Shown here: positions 7,084 through 14,978 of the stretch, piece after piece
Numbering within the stretch: the stretch's first letter is position 1
Layout of the letters: each line of letters starts with the position of its first letter
Origin: a virus
Direction: 5' to 3' (one strand)
IMG/VR virus record: IMGVR_UViG_3300044691_000555
Location: 1 to 56,760 of that record
Length of the DNA stretch: 56,760 bases
The notes under the pieces: model-generated
What the model was told of the DNA's origin: nothing
The model's database searches: none
The model's input: the letters and a program-made list of their open reading frames with translations, nothing else
Made by a program: the position numbers and the translations under genes

Positions 7084-7827
7084 TCAGGCAGGCACCCACT
7101 GATCTCGGCCGACGCTGACGCCGGCGCCGAGCTGCAGCACCTGGCGTACCTTGGCGCGGGCGTTTTCCTTGCCGCGCGCCTTCGGGTGATCCTTGATCAG
7201 CTGCCAGATGTCGGCGACGCGGACCGGGCCCTCCATCGCGCGGATGGTTTCGCCGACCAGTTGCGCCCACGTCACATCGGCCAGGGCTTCGACCAGCACG
7301 AACCGCGGAAAAATCAGCGGCACGAACTGGCCGTTGAGCCCGCATGCGGCCAGCACGTCGGCATCGCCGTCGCCATAGGCGCACAGCACGGTCGGCGCGC
7401 CGCTATTGGCTGCGGCGCGATCGCCGCTCGGATAATGGAAATTTAGCCGGCCGCGCAGAAACAGCAGCGCATGCGCCCGTTCCCAGACGTGCCGGAAGAA
7501 CGCGTCGGTCTCGGTTCGCGCAAAGATGATGGTGGTGCCGCAACCATGCGACGCCAGCTTTTCCAGCCAGCGGCCGATGATGCCGTTGGTGTAGGGCGGA
7601 TTCAGCCAGACGCGCCCGAACCACGGCAACGCCAGCCCGTCATCGGCCTTGGTGTAGCGCGCCTTTGCCGTCGGCCAGGGCTGCACGTCCGGCGTCGCCG
7701 GGTCGAGATCGAAACTGGCGGCGCCGCCGAGTGCCGCCAGCACAGCCGGCGGCGTCAGCCATTCGACCGTCTGCGGCCGGTTGGAATGGTGACCGCCGAT
7801 GCCGGCGAAGCGTTGGGCCCGGTTCAT
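7084..7827 (-). CDS. Phage DNA N-6-adenine methyltransferase
   Basis: 247 residues with VEWLTPPAVLAALG, FDLDPAT and the catalytic NPPY (in VWLNPPYTN), the hallmarks of the phage-encoded 'DNA N-6-adenine-methyltransferase' family. The C-terminal third, after about residue 170, contains a separate helical region ending KVRQVLQLGAGVSVGRDQWVPA. It modifies adenine in phage DNA, probably against restriction. It lies directly upstream of DGR target 1 (about 50 bp) and overlaps the small gene at 7824. Recognition site unknown. Confidence 0.9.
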   Translation of the reverse strand: MNRAQRFAGIGGHHSNRPQTVEWLTPPAVLAALGGAASFDLDPATPDVQPWPTAKARYTKADDGLALPWFGRVWLNPPYTNGIIGRWLEKLASHGCGTTIIFARTETDAFFRHVWERAHALLFLRGRLNFHYPSGDRAAANSGAPTVLCAYGDGDADVLAACGLNGQFVPLIFPRFVLVEALADVTWAQLVGETIRAMEGPVRVADIWQLIKDHPKARGKENARAKVRQVLQLGAGVSVGRDQWVPA

Positions 7828-8030
7828 GCGTCCACTCCCACCCGCTCACAGACCGGCGTACCCTCGCAATGAACCTGCTCGATGCCGCGCCAGTATTCGG
7901 TCCAGTGCCGGTCGCGACCGCCTTCGGTTTCATGGCGCGTGACCTTGACCAGGCCGCAATTGACACAATCGCGCTCGCTCTTGTGCGGAAACACGACCTT
8001 GTCGCCCCAACGATGGCGGGTTCCCGTCAT
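7824..8030 (-). CDS. Small CxxC protein, hypothetical
   Basis: 68 residues from MTGTRHRWGDKVVF. A CVNCGLVKV knuckle (Cys-x2-Cys) and a later Cys suggest a small zinc ribbon. GGAGG lies upstream of the ATG at 8028-8030, which decides the start. It overlaps the membrane protein gene upstream and the methyltransferase downstream. Function unknown. Confidence 0.7.
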   Translation of the reverse strand: MTGTRHRWGDKVVFPHKSERDCVNCGLVKVTRHETEGGRDRHWTEYWRGIEQVHCEGTPVCERVGVDA

Positions 8031-8281
8031 CGGCCGAACCTCCGGAAGGTGTTCGAGACCAGAGCCACCGCGTCGAAACCGAGCAGGATCACGACAGCGA
8101 TGACGGCGCCGCCGAAAGCACCGATCACGGTGACGACGCGCACGGCGGCGAGGTTGAGCGCTTTTCCCGGCCCCATTCCGCCGCGACGATCGCACCAGCG
8201 CTGGCCGGTCATGATCGCCAGCACGGCGCCGATGATGCCGGCTGCGACGAACAGTGCGGCGATATCTGCCTTGGTCATCAT
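8027..8281 (-). CDS. Small two-helix membrane protein, hypothetical
   Basis: 84 residues with two hydrophobic stretches: ADIAALFVAAGIIGAVLAIM near the N-terminus and VIGAFGGAVIAVVILLGF in the second half, separated by a charged loop. It starts with ATGATGA at the end of the cytosine methyltransferase gene; either Met is possible. Function unknown. Confidence 0.65.
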   Translation of the reverse strand: MMTKADIAALFVAAGIIGAVLAIMTGQRWCDRRGGMGPGKALNLAAVRVVTVIGAFGGAVIAVVILLGFDAVALVSNTFRRFGR

Positions 8282-10461
8282 TCGGCAGCCTCCAGCGTGA
8301 ATTCGAGATCGTCGGGGAGCTCGATCTCGCGCGGCGCGAAATTGGCGCGCACCAGCGCTTCCGCCAACGGCGGCGGCACGCTGTTGCCGCACTTCGAGAC
8401 CTGCTGGGTTTTGGTGATGGCGACGCGGTCGCCTTTCTTCCAGCCCATATCTTCGTCGTCGGCGATCGCGATGCCTTCGGCGATGATGTAGCTTTCAGGA
8501 AAGCCTTGGGCGCGGAACAATTCGCGCGGGATCAGCATCCGCATCCCGATATCGTTGATGACGTAGGGCTCGCCCTCGATCATCACGGTGACGATGGCCG
8601 CGCGATCTTTCGTGGTGACCGTATGCAGCGGATCGTCCGGCGTTTGACCGTCGCCAGTGCCGTAATATTTCTGCAGGAACGCCGCCGACAATTGCGTCTT
8701 GCCCTGCCCGTCCGCCATCACGGTCCGCGCCGGCTCGTCCAGCGACGACCCGACCCCGGTCCCGAACTGCCGCAGCAAATTCGCCGCGACCAGGCCCTGA
8801 TGCGAGCCCGTATGCAGGATGGTCGAGACCGGCGCATCGACCGGACGGCCGGGGTTGATCCCATCGCCGCGCGAGATGTTGTGCTGCGCCAGGAACGCCG
8901 CAACCAGGTGCATATGCGCGCCGCCGGCCGTGACCGTATGCGCCGGCTGATCGGCGCCCTGGAACGGCTTGCCTGCGTTGCGCATCGTCATCAGGTGCGG
9001 CGCGACGATGCCGATCGGCGCCGCCCCGCCCGGGCGCTTGAGGTAGGAATTCGAGGTCACCGTCGGTGCCGGGTGTTCGAGCGACGCGCCGACCTGGCCG
9101 CCGTGAAACTTGGTCAGATGCGGCGCGATCAGCGCATGCCGGTTTTCAGTCGTCTGCGTCCGCAACGGGTCTTCGACGCTGGCGCCGCGGCCGCTTTCGC
9201 CTTCACCTTCGCCGTAATAGGCGGACAGCACGGGCGCGATCAGCGCATGCTTGACCCCGCCGGCGACGGTCGTGCCGAGCGGCTTGTCGAGGCCGGGCAC
9301 ACGCGGTTCCTGCCCCTCGCGCTCGCCGTATCCGGTCTGGATCAGCGTCGGCACGATGATCTGGTTCTGATCCTTCGCCGATGCGGTAATGGTATGCATC
9401 GGACCGGCGGCCGCCCGGATGCTGCCACCTTGCTGCGCGGCGCTGACGAACGGCGTGACGACGACGCTATCGGCCTTCGCGGTCAACGTTTGCGCCGGCA
9501 GATCGATGCCGCGCGGTTCGGTCTGGCCCATTCGCCCGCCGACACCGGCCACGAACGGCACGGCCAGCGCCTTCTCGCCGCGATGTGCGCCGGTAATGGT
9601 CGCGATCGGATCGTCGATCGACTCGGTTCGATCGCCGCCCTGATGCGTCAGATTGACGATGAACGGCTTGGCCGCATCCAGCACGTAGCGCTTCACGCCC
9701 TTGGCGATCCGCGCCATCGTCGCCGGCTGCAGCGGCCGGACCGCCCGCAGTCCGAATCTTTCCATGATCTCCGCGGCAGTGTCGAAGATCGAGGGGCACG
9801 GCAGCGACCAGTCGATGATTTCGGCGGCCGTGCGCCATGGCAGTTTATTGCCGGCGGCAACGTCGGGATCCTTCGGGCCGCCATGCGTCGGTTTCGGCCA
9901 CACGATCGGCAGGCCATCTCTCCTCGCAATCAGGAACAGCCGCTTGCGGATGGTCGGCGCGCCATAGTCGCAGGCGCGCAATTCGCGATGCTCGACCCTG
10001 TAGCCGAGCCGCTTCAGTTCATTGACCCAGCGCTTGAAGGTCGCGCCCTTGCGCTCCGGGCACGGGCGGCCATCTATGGCCAGCGGTCCCCACGTCTGGA
10101 ATTCCTCGACGTTCTCCAGGATGATGACGCGCGGTTTGACCTGGCGCGCCCAGCGCACCACCACCCAGGCGAGGTCGCGAATGCTCTTCTCGACCGGCTT
10201 GCCGCCCTTGGCCTTGGAAAAGTGCTTGCAGTCCGGCGAGGCCCACAGCAGCCCGACCGGACGGCCATCACAGACCTGCAGCGGATCCACCTTCCAGATT
10301 GAATGCGGCAGATGCAGCGTGTCCGGATGGTTGGCCGCATGCATCGCCAGCGCAACCGCATCATGGTTGATCGCGATGTCGGGCGAGATGCCGAGCGCCC
10401 GTTCGATGCCCGTCGAGGCGCCGCCGCCGCCCGCAAAGCTGTCGACGATCAATTCCCTCAT
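8278..10461 (-). CDS. DNA (cytosine-5) methyltransferase with central repeats
   Basis: 727 residues. Motif I SFAGGGGASTGIE (8-20), catalytic-cysteine motif SPDCKHFSK (C78), ENVEEF (116-121) and a QxRxR-like APTIRKRLFLIARR (about 168-181) define the Dcm class. Between about residues 270 and 640 are some ten imperfect repeats of a '(L/V)(D/E)xPxxTVTAxxxHxLVAPxL' pattern in place of an ordinary target recognition domain. Motif IX/X-like MRMLIPRELFRAQGFP is near the C-terminus. It is likely a protective modification enzyme with unusual or multiple specificity; no partner endonuclease is seen. Its stop overlaps the membrane protein gene. Confidence 0.93.
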   Translation of the reverse strand: MRELIVDSFAGGGGASTGIERALGISPDIAINHDAVALAMHAANHPDTLHLPHSIWKVDPLQVCDGRPVGLLWASPDCKHFSKAKGGKPVEKSIRDLAWVVVRWARQVKPRVIILENVEEFQTWGPLAIDGRPCPERKGATFKRWVNELKRLGYRVEHRELRACDYGAPTIRKRLFLIARRDGLPIVWPKPTHGGPKDPDVAAGNKLPWRTAAEIIDWSLPCPSIFDTAAEIMERFGLRAVRPLQPATMARIAKGVKRYVLDAAKPFIVNLTHQGGDRTESIDDPIATITGAHRGEKALAVPFVAGVGGRMGQTEPRGIDLPAQTLTAKADSVVVTPFVSAAQQGGSIRAAAGPMHTITASAKDQNQIIVPTLIQTGYGEREGQEPRVPGLDKPLGTTVAGGVKHALIAPVLSAYYGEGEGESGRGASVEDPLRTQTTENRHALIAPHLTKFHGGQVGASLEHPAPTVTSNSYLKRPGGAAPIGIVAPHLMTMRNAGKPFQGADQPAHTVTAGGAHMHLVAAFLAQHNISRGDGINPGRPVDAPVSTILHTGSHQGLVAANLLRQFGTGVGSSLDEPARTVMADGQGKTQLSAAFLQKYYGTGDGQTPDDPLHTVTTKDRAAIVTVMIEGEPYVINDIGMRMLIPRELFRAQGFPESYIIAEGIAIADDEDMGWKKGDRVAITKTQQVSKCGNSVPPPLAEALVRANFAPREIELPDDLEFTLEAAE

Positions 10462-10757
10462 CGCTGCGCCCCTTCATCGGCATTCGGTTCCGGCGTGGTC
10501 AGGATCGTCTCGACGATCTGCTGCACCGATTTCCGCTTGAACGCGCCGGCATCGGCGGCGCGTGCCAGCCGCCGCGCCCATGCTGCCGGGAAGCGCTTGA
10601 CGCTGCGCGGCCCGCCGTCGATCCCGATCACGGTGACCCGTTCCAGTTCGTGCGGGCTTTCGCGCTGTGTCGTCTCGTGCACCAGCAGCACGACGGCGTC
10701 AGCGACGCGGGCGGCGGTCGCGCCAGGCTGGCCGAGGATGGTGAGGAGGTCCGTCAT
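10458..10757 (-). CDS. Hypothetical protein
   Basis: 99 residues, starting MTDLLTILGQPGATAARVADAVVLLVHE. Mixed alpha composition with a basic middle (RSVKRFPAAWARRLARAADAG). It overlaps the ASCH gene upstream and the cytosine methyltransferase downstream by 4 nt each, so it is translated with them. I recognise no family. Confidence 0.6.
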   Translation of the reverse strand: MTDLLTILGQPGATAARVADAVVLLVHETTQRESPHELERVTVIGIDGGPRSVKRFPAAWARRLARAADAGAFKRKSVQQIVETILTTPEPNADEGAQR

Positions 10758-11233
10758 GCCGGCACCCGCTGCATCATCTCGCCAGCCACATCGATCGGAA
10801 TCGAGAAGAACCCCTGCGCGCCCTTGAACGGAATCGGACGGTCCAGCTTGATGACCCGGCGCCTGCGCCAGGCAAAACGTTCATCGGACCAATTCCCGCA
10901 GACGCGATCCTCATCATGGGCCGGCGACGTTCGATCCATGCGATCGCAGCTGACCAGCTCAACCGCGCCGAGGATCGCGCCCGTCGGCAGGTCCATCGCC
11001 CAATGGCCGCCGAACTCGTTCTCTAAAATCTCGCGCAGCGGATGGCCGACAGGGAAATCGCGCTCGAAACGTTTTGCGGCGTGAACGGCCAGCCAGCCGC
11101 GGTAGCCGGTTTTCCAGTGCCGCGTCTCCGTCGGCTTGCTCTCGGTCAGCCATAGTGATGCCCACGGCTGCCAGAGCGAAAACCCCTTCATGGTTGGCGC
11201 CGGATCTTCGATTTTGAAGAGATCGCCGGTCAT
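10754..11233 (-). CDS. ASCH-domain protein
   Basis: 159 residues. KGFSLWQPWASLWLTESKPTETRHWKTGYRGWLAVHAAKR is the characteristic beta-barrel start of the ASCH superfamily (MKxxSLxQPWAxLxxxGxKxxETR, GxxxIHAaK). These proteins bind RNA or modified nucleobases. The Met at 11233 overlaps the upstream stop; a second Met at 11191 sits right before the domain and is an alternative start. It may act in base-modification biology alongside the methyltransferases (inference). Confidence 0.85.
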   Translation of the reverse strand: MTGDLFKIEDPAPTMKGFSLWQPWASLWLTESKPTETRHWKTGYRGWLAVHAAKRFERDFPVGHPLREILENEFGGHWAMDLPTGAILGAVELVSCDRMDRTSPAHDEDRVCGNWSDERFAWRRRRVIKLDRPIPFKGAQGFFSIPIDVAGEMMQRVPA

Positions 11234-11601
11234 GCCACTGCCTCGCAGGTCTGCCGGTTCAACAGTTCAAGCAGTGGATCGCCGTGGCAGGCCGCGTCGG
11301 CGGCGCACCAGCAGGCGACGTTGCGATGACGCAGCGCCTTCAAATTCTCGGCGATGTGGCTGATCACCAGCCGCTGGCTTTCGAGGCTGGCCTTGCGCGA
11401 GACCGCCAGCCGGCCGCCCAGCATCATCCGGAACAGGTGCACGCATTCCGTCCGGTCACCGTCCTCGCCGACCACGAAGGGATTGCCGAGCGGACCCGGC
11501 CTGGCGATGTTGACCGCCGGCAAGCCGTTGAGCGCCAATGAGGCCGCCTGCAGGTTAAAGCCCTTGGCGCGGGAAAGCCGGAGGCGGACGGGCTTGATCA
11601 T
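11230..11601 (-). CDS. DUF4326 family protein
   Basis: 123 residues with RPGPLGNPFVVGEDGDR near the centre and a C-terminal LACWC-type block (RHRNVACWCAADAACHGDPLLELL), the Cys/His signature of DUF4326. Function is unknown in the family. It overlaps both neighbours by 4 nt. Confidence 0.85.
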   Translation of the reverse strand: MIKPVRLRLSRAKGFNLQAASLALNGLPAVNIARPGPLGNPFVVGEDGDRTECVHLFRMMLGGRLAVSRKASLESQRLVISHIAENLKALRHRNVACWCAADAACHGDPLLELLNRQTCEAVA

Positions 11602-11795
11602 GCGCAGCCCTCCGCCGGCATCGCGGCCGCCGCTTCGGCAGGGACCTTCCGGCTGGCGTTGTTGGCGTCGGCCTCGATCGCGAGATTCCGCAGATCAGGT
11701 GCCAACCATTCGAGCCCGGTTTCCCTGCCCTCCAGCCCGGCCTCGATCGCCCATGTCAGCTTGGTCGAATGAATTCGCTTGATTGGTCTCGTCAT
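11598..11795 (-). CDS. Hypothetical small protein
   Basis: 65 residues starting MTRPIKRIHSTKLTWAIEAGLEGRETGLEWL, acidic and Ala-rich at the end. No recognised family. ATGA overlaps with both neighbours support translation. Confidence 0.55.
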   Translation of the reverse strand: MTRPIKRIHSTKLTWAIEAGLEGRETGLEWLAPDLRNLAIEADANNASRKVPAEAAAAMPAEGCA

Positions 11796-12019
11796 GTCAG
11801 ACCCACTTCCTTCTCCGCGCGCATCTGCACCAGGTCGACCGCATTGAAGCCGGGGCAGCGCTCATCGAACGCCGCCTCGCATTTGTCGCCGTAGCTTGCG
11901 AACGTCGCGCCGCATCGCGGGCAGATGATGCCGGTCCCGATCCGCGCGCGAACCAGCTCCTGCACGCGCTGGCGCAGTTCGCGGATACGGTTCGGGACCT
12001 TGCGATGCGACGCGTCCAT
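11792..12019 (-). CDS. Small zinc-finger-like protein, hypothetical
   Basis: 75 residues from MDASHRKVPNRIRELRQRV. A basic N-terminal helix is followed by CPRCGATFASYGDKCEAAFDERC, a four-cysteine block likely to bind zinc. The upstream extension to 12076 is rejected because it runs into the DUF2303 gene. Possibly a nucleic-acid-binding accessory protein. Confidence 0.6.
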   Translation of the reverse strand: MDASHRKVPNRIRELRQRVQELVRARIGTGIICPRCGATFASYGDKCEAAFDERCPGFNAVDLVQMRAEKEVGLT

Positions 12020-12026
12020 GTTGCGC

Positions 12027-12854
12027 TCAGCCGATCTTGCCGTAGATCGCCAGCAGCGAGGTCTTCTCCATCGCATCGGTGACGATCAGCTTGAACGCGG
12101 CCTGGCGGATGTGTTCGGCGCGGTGCAGCTTGATGCCGAGCAGCAATTTTCCTTCCTCAAGCTTCCAGCGCAGGAACGCCTGCACCTCGACATCGGGATC
12201 GCCAAAATAGACGGGGATGCCGAGCACGAACTTGGTCGGCAGTTCGATGTCGCCCTTGCTGCGGGCCTCGGTATTGTCGTTGAACTCGAAACTCTCGTTG
12301 TCGCTGTTGGTGCGGACCGCGGCGATGAAGTTGACGCTGCGGCGGGCCTGCAGATCGCGCACCGCTTCGAGTAGCGATCCGGCATCGGGCGCCTTGATGT
12401 CGGGCGCGTTCTCCTCGATGAAGCGCGCGAATTCGAGCTGCGGCTTCAATTGCCCGCTAATGCCGGTCCAGGTCTTCCACTCCTCGGACGGCGGCAGATC
12501 GAGCGTGGCCTTGTGCGAGACATGCGCGGGCTTGGCGGCGCCGTGATAATCGATCGCGCCGACGATCCGGCTAGAGACGACGTCGGCAAACATCATCGAC
12601 GTTTCGGCCTTGAACCGGTTCAGGTACTCGATCAGCGCGTCGGCGTTCTGCAGCGTGACGTCCTGCCGGATGATCTTCGGCATCAGCACTTCGAGCGCAT
12701 TGGGCGGCGTCACCTCCTTTTCGGTGAAGCCATGCGGGACGACCAGAAATTCCTTGCCGCTGTCGGATTTGACGATCGAGGCTACCCCGGCCGCTTTGAC
12801 GGCGAGCGCGGCGATGGTACCGGCTTCATTGGTGGTATCGTGCTTGTCAGCCAT
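12027..12854 (-). CDS. DUF2303 family protein
   Basis: 275 residues. The features include FLVVPHGFTEKEV, VTLQNADALIEYLNRF, IVGAIDYHG and HKATLDLPPSEEWKTWTGISGQL, the hallmarks of DUF2303 (YfdQ-like), a family widespread in early operons of temperate phages of proteobacteria. Role unknown. GAGGAG lies about 9 nt before the ATG. It follows the gene at 12911 with a short gap, typical of a recombination/early module. Confidence 0.88.
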   Translation of the reverse strand: MADKHDTTNEAGTIAALAVKAAGVASIVKSDSGKEFLVVPHGFTEKEVTPPNALEVLMPKIIRQDVTLQNADALIEYLNRFKAETSMMFADVVSSRIVGAIDYHGAAKPAHVSHKATLDLPPSEEWKTWTGISGQLKPQLEFARFIEENAPDIKAPDAGSLLEAVRDLQARRSVNFIAAVRTNSDNESFEFNDNTEARSKGDIELPTKFVLGIPVYFGDPDVEVQAFLRWKLEEGKLLLGIKLHRAEHIRQAAFKLIVTDAMEKTSLLAIYGKIG

Positions 12855-12910
12855 GTCTAAAACTCCTCAAATGTTGGATGAAACGAGGGGGAATGCGATG
12901 CAGATCGATT

Positions 12911-13243
12911 TCAGGCGGTGCCGGCCGGACGCGCGCCGCCTTCGCTGCCGGCTTCCTTGAACATCTCGCGCTGCGCCGGGTCGGTGCGGTGCAAATCGCC
13001 GGCCTGGTCGGCGAAGAACACGGCCGACGGGAGTTCCGGCCGCGGGATTTTCGAGGTGATCGAGATCTGCAGGTCGCGCTCGGCGCCGCCGCCTTTGGCA
13101 ACCGCGACCTTGATCTTGATGGTGATCTCGCCCTTGAGGCCGGTCTCGTTGACGGCCTCGTTGAGCAGTGAGAATTCGCGGCTGGCGAGGTCGACGGCGC
13201 GGCCGTTGCGGTATTCACGAAGCACGTCAGTAATGGGACGCAT
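12911..13243 (-). CDS. Hypothetical phage early protein
   Basis: 110 residues: MRPITDVLREYRNGRAVDLASREFSLLNEAV, then a beta-rich GEITIKIKVAVAKGGGAERDLQISITSKIP. Short proteins of this type commonly precede DUF2303 genes in alphaproteobacterial prophages (memory, not searched). AAGGAG at a good distance before the ATG makes the start firm. Overlaps the end of the Myb-like gene by 17 nt. Confidence 0.7.
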   Translation of the reverse strand: MRPITDVLREYRNGRAVDLASREFSLLNEAVNETGLKGEITIKIKVAVAKGGGAERDLQISITSKIPRPELPSAVFFADQAGDLHRTDPAQREMFKEAGSEGGARPAGTA

Positions 13244-13631
13244 GCTGGTCTCCTTTGCTGGAGGTGGAAGGGGAATGCAGGGAACGCCGATCGAGCGCCG
13301 AGCGGCCCGGCAGGGGATCGCCGAAGAAGGCCGCGGTCAGCGTCCTGTGTTCGGGCAGCGGCGGGGGCAGCGGCAAACGGTCGGCGGGCATGATGCGCAT
13401 TGCACGATTGCGCTTGCGCGGCCGGTCCAGTCGAACACGCTTCACGCCCTTGGCTATGTTGCGCAGCGTCAGCCAGCGCTGCCGGCACGACACATAGCTG
13501 CGGCCCGGGAATTCCTCGCCGAGCACCATCCAGGCATCGTCGCCGCGGATGGTCTTGCCCTCGCAAAGGTCGCGCAGCCGCGCGTCTTCGGCCGGCGTCC
13601 ACAGCACATACGCGCCCGCGGAGTCTCGCAT
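13227..13631 (-). CDS. SANT/Myb-like DNA-binding protein
   Basis: 134 residues. The N-terminal 60 residues (LWTPAEDARLRDLCEG ... AWMVLGEEFPGRSYVSCRQRW) have the spaced Trp and three-helix pattern of Myb/SANT-like domains. The C-terminal half is basic and Pro-rich. Possibly a regulator or nucleoid-binding phage protein. Its start overlaps the stop of the gene at 13631. Confidence 0.65.
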   Translation of the reverse strand: MRDSAGAYVLWTPAEDARLRDLCEGKTIRGDDAWMVLGEEFPGRSYVSCRQRWLTLRNIAKGVKRVRLDRPRKRNRAMRIMPADRLPLPPPLPEHRTLTAAFFGDPLPGRSALDRRSLHSPSTSSKGDQHASHY

Positions 13632-14176
13632 CAGGCGACCCTCCGTGCGGACTTGCGGTTACGATCGAACCGCTCGCCTTCGGCGATCAGCAGCGCGACC
13701 GCCTTGACCAGGTTACGGCGATAATCAGCGGGCTTCCACCAATCGTGGTCCCACCCCCATATCAGGCGCCCGGTGACCTCGACGGTTTTGCTGTCCTGCC
13801 ATCGCTCGCAATAAATGACCCGCTCGCCCAAGGCGTAAGCCGCCGCAGCGCGCGCCAATTCACCTTGGGCATGGGCGTCATCGTGTGACTCGTCCCAGCC
13901 TTCGACATCTTTCTGCCGAACCCGCTCCGCGAGCCCGGCGTAGGCAAACGGCGACAGCTTCATCCGCATGCCGAAGAATTCGAACACACGCTCCAGCAGA
14001 TAGCCGCGCGCGATCGAAATCACGGTCATGATGATCGCAAAGCTGATGTTCTGGTGCAGCGAGATCGTTACGCCGAGCAGCGGCAGAATGGCCCACTGCG
14101 CAAACAACGAGATGCCGAACCCGGCGCCGGTCGAGATCACGCTTTTAAGAAAGGAAGTCGAGCGCGATTGCTTCAT
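13631..14176 (-). CDS. Membrane-anchored fusion protein (DUF7220-like N-terminus)
   Basis: 181 residues. Residues 1-70 are KSVISTGAGFGISLFAQWAILPLLG and a second hydrophobic stretch SFAIIMTVISIARGYLL, as in small phage membrane proteins (DUF7220-like). The remainder is soluble: ARAAAAYALGERVIYCERW and WGWDHDWWKPADYRRNLVKAVALLIAEGERFDR, a domain often seen alone in phage early genes. So two separate families appear joined here. Topology and role unknown. Confidence 0.65.
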   Translation of the reverse strand: MKQSRSTSFLKSVISTGAGFGISLFAQWAILPLLGVTISLHQNISFAIIMTVISIARGYLLERVFEFFGMRMKLSPFAYAGLAERVRQKDVEGWDESHDDAHAQGELARAAAAYALGERVIYCERWQDSKTVEVTGRLIWGWDHDWWKPADYRRNLVKAVALLIAEGERFDRNRKSARRVA

Positions 14177-14601
14177 GCGACCTTGTCCTTCGCCGTGAAG
14201 CGGTCACACCATCCGAGCGGGTGAACCGGCTTGCCGTTGAATTCGGAATCCGGGTTGCCGCAGACGGTCGCGACCACGCCAGGCGTCAGGCCATGCGCGC
14301 AGCTGCTGCAGGACTCTTTCGGCTGGATCGAGAAATCGGTCTGGCGCTCGTCGAGATAGGCCTGACCGCTGGCCGCCATCGCGTCCTGCACCACCTTCAT
14401 CGCCGCGTCGTGATCGGCGGCGCCGTACATCATCAGCTTCAGCGGAATCCCGACCGAGGTGAGATCGAAGTGATGCGTCTTGCCGTCCTTCATGTAGACC
14501 CACGCCGCACGCGGTACGCCGACCAGCAGCAGCGGCACGCCATCGCCTTGGCCTTCCGGCGAGATCGCGAACACGATCTTCTGTTCGATGTTCTGCACCA
14601 T
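14173..14601 (-). CDS. Hypothetical protein with cysteine cluster
   Basis: 142 residues from MVQNIEQKIVFAIS. An N-terminal beta-rich domain (VPLLLVGVPRAAWVYMKDGKTHHFDLTSVG) precedes a helical stretch and a Cys-rich tail (CSSCAHGL ... CGNPDSEFNGKPVHPLGWCDRF) that could bind metal. The start overlaps the upstream stop (TGATG); the stop overlaps the next ATG. No family name is recalled with certainty. Confidence 0.6.
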   Translation of the reverse strand: MVQNIEQKIVFAISPEGQGDGVPLLLVGVPRAAWVYMKDGKTHHFDLTSVGIPLKLMMYGAADHDAAMKVVQDAMAASGQAYLDERQTDFSIQPKESCSSCAHGLTPGVVATVCGNPDSEFNGKPVHPLGWCDRFTAKDKVA

Positions 14602-14978
14602 CAGGTCCCCACTTTCGTGCCGTCGTCCCAGATGAACTCGCCATCCGCGCCGACCGGGAAATGCGAACCGCAGCCGCAGCAGAACGTGCCGGAATAGAAT
14701 TTCGGGTCGCGGGCATAGGTTTCGGCGAGCGATTGCCCCATCGTGGTCGCGACGCCGCATTTTTGGTGGACGTAGGTCCGCTGCACCGGCCGCACGAAAC
14801 CACGCGCCCTCTCGGCATCGCTGAGCACGACATAACCCTTCTGCTGGCCATCGGGCCGCAGCTCGTCATGGCCAGGCGTCACCGGCGAGCCGTCGGTCAG
14901 CGTGCGCTGGGTCCGATCGACCGCAGGGGTGGCGCCGACCGCGCGGGCGATGCCGTCGATGATGGTTTTGACGGTCAT
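14601..14978 (-). CDS. Conserved phage zinc-binding hypothetical protein
   Basis: 125 residues: GYVVLSDAERARGFVRPVQRTYVH then CGVATTMGQSLAETYARDPKFYSGTFCCGCGSHFPV and a C-terminal FIWDDGTKVGT. This pattern, with Cys pairs around a conserved TMGxxLAETYARxPxFY block, is widespread in phages; function unknown. Overlaps both neighbours. Confidence 0.7.
   Translation of the reverse strand: MTVKTIIDGIARAVGATPAVDRTQRTLTDGSPVTPGHDELRPDGQQKGYVVLSDAERARGFVRPVQRTYVHQKCGVATTMGQSLAETYARDPKFYSGTFCCGCGSHFPVGADGEFIWDDGTKVGT

Noticed and set aside
8254-10302. 682-codon plus-strand frame
   Set aside because: Lies opposite the cytosine methyltransferase, has Arg/His-rich composition and no motif; typical shadow in high-GC DNA.
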